Positions 35,548-37,537 of a stretch of DNA of 37,537 nucleotides are shown piece after piece. Each line of letters opens with the position of its first letter. Position 1 is the stretch's first letter. The position numbers and the translations under genes are program-made. The DNA comes from Gammaproteobacteria bacterium (GTDB lineage: Bacteria > Pseudomonadota > Gammaproteobacteria > UWMA-0217): positions 70,820-108,356 of the forward strand of contig JALWKV010000152.1 of assembly GCA_027081275.1 (NCBI GenBank), written 5' to 3'. Below the pieces are notes generated by a model. It was not told the DNA's origin, ran no database searches, and saw nothing but the letters and a program-made list of their open reading frames with translations.

Positions 35548-35918
35548 TGCTCCATCCAGCTCGCCAGGGCCTCCTCGGTGATTTCGCCCGCGGCCAGCTG
35601 CTCGAACAGCAGGGCGGTTTCGGCTTCCGGCGCCTCCAGGGCATAGCCATTGATCTCCAGAAACACCGCGCTGGCGGTGAGCGCAATCCGCTTGTTGCCG
35701 TCAATAAAGGGATGATCGTGAGCCAGCGCGAAGGCACAGGAGGCGGCCAGTGCGAACAATGACGACTCCGGCTGGTAATGCCAAAGGTTTCTGGGCCGCG
35801 CCAGCGCCGATTCCAGCAGCCCCGGATCGCGCAGCCCCGGCAAGCCGCCATGCGCCGCCAGCAACATGCCGTGCATGGCCAACACCGCTTCGGGCAGCAG
35901 CCAGTTGGGCTCGTTCAT
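35523..35918 (-). CDS. Doc-type (Fic-fold) toxin of a type II toxin-antitoxin pair
   Basis: This 131-residue protein has the Doc active-site motif HPFIDGNKR at residues 69-77, the Hx(F/I)xDGNKR signature of death-on-curing toxins, with H69 catalytic. Doc phosphorylates EF-Tu in the family prototype. The N-terminal RDPGLLESALARPRN matches the antitoxin-facing helices of the family. The start overlaps the antitoxin stop (ATGA), the usual order of antitoxin first. It is transcribed against the cas operon and ends inside cse2. Confidence 0.9.
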   Translation of the reverse strand: MNEPNWLLPEAVLAMHGMLLAAHGGLPGLRDPGLLESALARPRNLWHYQPESSLFALAASCAFALAHDHPFIDGNKRIALTASAVFLEINGYALEAPEAETALLFEQLAAGEITEEALASWMEHHARLLGS

Positions 35919-36139
35919 TTCGCCAGACGATGCAACGCGTTACGGTAGCGCTTCATCACCCGCTCGGCGGCCTCCATCTGCGCCTCGAAGGCCTGATCGT
36001 AGGGCGTCAGCATGAGACCTTCCGGCGTCTCGACCAGATAGAGTTCGTCCCCCCGCGAGACATCGAGTTTTTTCAAGGCCTCCCTGGGCAGCACCACGCC
36101 CGCGGAATTGCCAATTTGCGTCACCTTGACCTTCAACAT
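35915..36139 (-). CDS. AbrB/MazE-type antitoxin
   Basis: This 74-residue protein has an N-terminal swapped-hairpin DNA-binding domain: VKVTQIGNSAGVVLPREAL, then LDVSRGDELYLVET, the AbrB/SpoVT/MazE signature. The C-terminal about 25 residues are helical and basic and are probably the toxin-binding tail. It is the first gene of the toxin-antitoxin operon, and its stop overlaps the toxin start. An imperfect palindrome just upstream (36153-36170) could be the site through which it represses itself. Confidence 0.9.
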   Translation of the reverse strand: MLKVKVTQIGNSAGVVLPREALKKLDVSRGDELYLVETPEGLMLTPYDQAFEAQMEAAERVMKRYRNALHRLAK

Positions 36140-36152
36140 GGGATTCGACCTG

Positions 36153-36170
36153 TTATTACGTATGTACTAA
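36153..36170. promoter_or_regulatory. Imperfect palindrome, possible antitoxin operator
   Basis: The 18-base sequence TTATTACGTATGTACTAA reads TTA-x-TAC-x-TA-x-GTA-x-TAA on both strands with mismatches only at four positions. It lies 14 bases upstream of the antitoxin start, in an AT-rich dip between the divergent antitoxin and cas7e genes. Autoregulatory operators of AbrB/MazE antitoxins are often palindromes of this kind. If occupied, it could also affect cas7e expression. Confidence 0.45.
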
Positions 36171-36237
36171 CGTCCAATCTAGGCCGGATGCCTTGCCCCC
36201 GTCAAGCCCAGTTTTTCAAACCACAAGGAGTGATCTC

Positions 36238-37278
36238 ATGACCACCTTTATCCAACTGCACCTGCTCACCGCGTATCCGCCTTCCAATCTCAACCGGGAT
36301 GACCTGGGTCGACCGAAAACCGCCATCGTTGGCGGCGCGGAGCGGTTGCGGATTTCCTCGCAAAGCCTCAAGCGGGCCTGGCGTACCTCAGAGCACTTCG
36401 AGAACGCCTTGAGCGAGTTCAAAGGCACACGCACCAAGCGGCTGGGCGTGGAAGTACACAAAAAGCTGGTCGATGCGGGCGTCAAGGAAAAGGACGCGGA
36501 AAAATGGGCCTCCGCCATCGCTGCCGTCTTCGGCAAGGTCAAAAAGGAAAATCCGCTGGAGATCGAGCAACTTGCCCATGTCTCTCCCGAAGAATGGCAG
36601 GCGGTCATGGCGTTGGCCGATACGCTTGCAACGGAGAACCGGGAACCCGAAAAGGAAGAACTGGCGCTGCTTCGTGAAAAACCCAAAGCCGTGGATATCG
36701 CACTGTTCGGTCGCATGCTGGCCTCCAGCCCGGTGTTCAATGTCGAGGCCGCCGCGCAGGTGGCGCACGCCGTCACCGTCAATCAGGTGAAAATCGAGGA
36801 CGACTTCTTCACCGCCGTGGATGATCTCAATACCCATGAGGAAGACGCCGGAGCGGGCCACATGGGCGATGCCGGTTTCAGCTCCGGCGTGTTCTACCAA
36901 TACATCTGCATCGACCGCGACCGGCTGGTGGAGAATCTGCAAGGGGACGAAGACCTGGCGAACAAGGCCATCGCCGCGCTGACCGAGGCGGCGGCCAAGG
37001 TTGCACCCACGGGCAAGCAGAACAGTTTTGCTTCCCGGGCCTACACCTCCTACCTGCTGGCGGAGAAGGGCAGCCAGCAACCGCGCAGTCTGTCGGTGGC
37101 TTTCTTGAAACCCGTGGGCGGCAGCGACCTGATGGCGCAAGCGATCCAGGCGTTGGAGACACAGCGCGACAACTTCGACCGCATGTATGGCGATTGCGCT
37201 GACGAACGGCGCGCCATGAACGCCCATGCCGGCGAGGGCGATAAGCTCGAAGACATCATCGACTTCGTGGCGGGCTGA
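36238..37278 (+). CDS. casC: Type I-E Cascade backbone subunit Cas7e (Cse4/CasC)
   Basis: The 346-residue protein is a full-length Cas7e: FIQLHLLTAYPPSNLNRDDLGRPKTA at the N-terminus, RISSQSLKRAWR near residue 38, DIALFGRM and HAVTVNQVKIEDDFFTAVDD in the middle and FASRAYTSYLLAEKGSQQPRSLSVAFLKP at the C-terminal part. Six copies form the crRNA-binding backbone of Cascade. The ATG at 36238 follows AAGGAG and fits the family start better than an in-frame ATG at 36193. It normally follows cse2 directly; here a reversed toxin-antitoxin pair of about 600 bases separates them. It has no visible defect. Confidence 0.94.
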   Translation: MTTFIQLHLLTAYPPSNLNRDDLGRPKTAIVGGAERLRISSQSLKRAWRTSEHFENALSEFKGTRTKRLGVEVHKKLVDAGVKEKDAEKWASAIAAVFGKVKKENPLEIEQLAHVSPEEWQAVMALADTLATENREPEKEELALLREKPKAVDIALFGRMLASSPVFNVEAAAQVAHAVTVNQVKIEDDFFTAVDDLNTHEEDAGAGHMGDAGFSSGVFYQYICIDRDRLVENLQGDEDLANKAIAALTEAAAKVAPTGKQNSFASRAYTSYLLAEKGSQQPRSLSVAFLKPVGGSDLMAQAIQALETQRDNFDRMYGDCADERRAMNAHAGEGDKLEDIIDFVAG

Positions 37279-37281
37279 GTC

Positions 37282-37455
37282 ATGGACAACTATCTGGTTT
37301 TTCAACTTTACGCGCCGCTGGCCGCCTGGGGCGGGCAGGCTGTGGGACAGGAGCGCCCCAGTGACGATCACCCCAGCCGCTCGGCCTTGCTGGGCCTGCT
37401 GGCCGCGGCTCTAGCCCGGATTTCTCACCATTGCCCGTCATCCCGCCGCTTTTGA
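37282..37455 (+). pseudogene. casD: Cas5e (CasD) truncated by an insertion element
   Basis: The frame starts three bases after cas7e and encodes MDNYLVFQLYAPLAAWGG, GQERPSDDHPSRSALLGLLAAAL, the authentic N-terminus of Cas5e, which caps the crRNA 5' handle. After about 43 codons it runs into the terminus of an insertion element at 37411 and ends at TGA 37453-37455. The remaining 14 codons are element-derived. About 80 percent of the protein is missing from this point; its other part may lie beyond the element, outside the window. The encoded fragment cannot function as Cas5e. Confidence 0.85.
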
Positions 37456-37537
37456 GATGCGAGAGTGGAAAAGGGCGTATTACCTTACTTATATAGTGGG
37501 TATTGGCAAGGAGTTTCGCTATCGCGGGTTTATCTTC
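37411..37537. mobile_element. Left end of an insertion element inside cas5e (runs off the window)
   Basis: From 37411 the sequence begins CTAGCCCGGATTTCTCACC, identical over 20 bases to the left terminus of the MITE at 10628. Cas5e homology stops exactly there. The following 100 bases are less GC-rich than the cas genes and could hold the transposase promoter (TTACTTATATAG). No transposase is visible before the window ends. Terminal CCCGG and a 4-base CTAG duplication are compatible with IS1380-type elements, but I cannot confirm the family. Confidence 0.7.

Noticed and set aside
33523-37537. CRISPR array linked to the cas genes
   Set aside because: No direct repeats of about 28-29 bases with regular spacers are visible anywhere in the window.

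Overview
The window reads as chromosomal DNA of a GC-rich gammaproteobacterium. A TIGR02647-type small protein, a YbbN/CnoX co-chaperone, a GlyGly-CTERM-like surface protein, a Wzx/Wzy-type polysaccharide locus and a type I-E CRISPR-Cas operon all fit that assignment, but no rRNA or other strong taxonomic marker is present and I cannot name a genus.

Layout. (1) 1-2261, minus strand: a SulP anion transporter followed by a universal stress protein cut by the window edge, separated by a hairpin-rich dispersed repeat. (2) 2665-13180, plus strand: an exopolysaccharide operon with tightly packed or overlapping genes: Wzc-like co-polymerase/tyrosine kinase, UDP-glucuronate decarboxylase, WcaJ-like initiating phosphotransferase, WecG/TagA-family transferase, Wzx-like flippase, two GT2 glycosyltransferases and a Wzy-like polymerase/ligase. 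A 184-bp palindromic MITE sits inside it and supplies the stop codon of one glycosyltransferase. A secreted GH16 glycanase lies convergent to the operon. (3) 14350-18189, minus strand: a single-pass membrane protein of unknown role, then a surface protein combining plant-type leucine-rich repeats, a fibronectin-III-like domain, thrombospondin type-3 calcium repeats and a GlyGly-CTERM-like tail. (4) 18487-22418, minus strand: two tandem PPK2 polyphosphate kinases, a repeat-rich spacer, YbbN, TIGR02647 and a small membrane protein.

(5) 22540-28978 is the most unusual block. A 967-residue protein with a signal peptide carries a phosphohistidine domain followed by a PPDK-type ATP-grasp domain, the order found in plant glucan water dikinases, and has no PEP-binding barrel. 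It overlaps by ATGA with an exported class A beta-lactamase-fold serine hydrolase. A second exported serine hydrolase follows on the other strand, divergent from an Npt/Tlc-like nucleotide transporter gene that carries an in-frame amber codon. I read this as a candidate undescribed envelope phosphotransfer system; its substrate is unknown.

(6) 29048-33557: a second surface-polysaccharide block with an acetyltransferase broken (or switched) at a G8 tract, an alkaline-phosphatase-superfamily phosphodiesterase, a flippase and an O-antigen-ligase-like protein. (7) 33523-37537: a decaying type I-E cas operon. Cas8e lacks its usual N-terminus where it abuts the ligase gene, a Doc/AbrB toxin-antitoxin pair lies in reverse orientation between cse2 and cas7e, and cas5e is cut after about 43 codons by the end of an insertion element whose terminus matches the MITE in block 2. 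No CRISPR array, cas3, cas6e, cas1 or cas2 is visible in the window.
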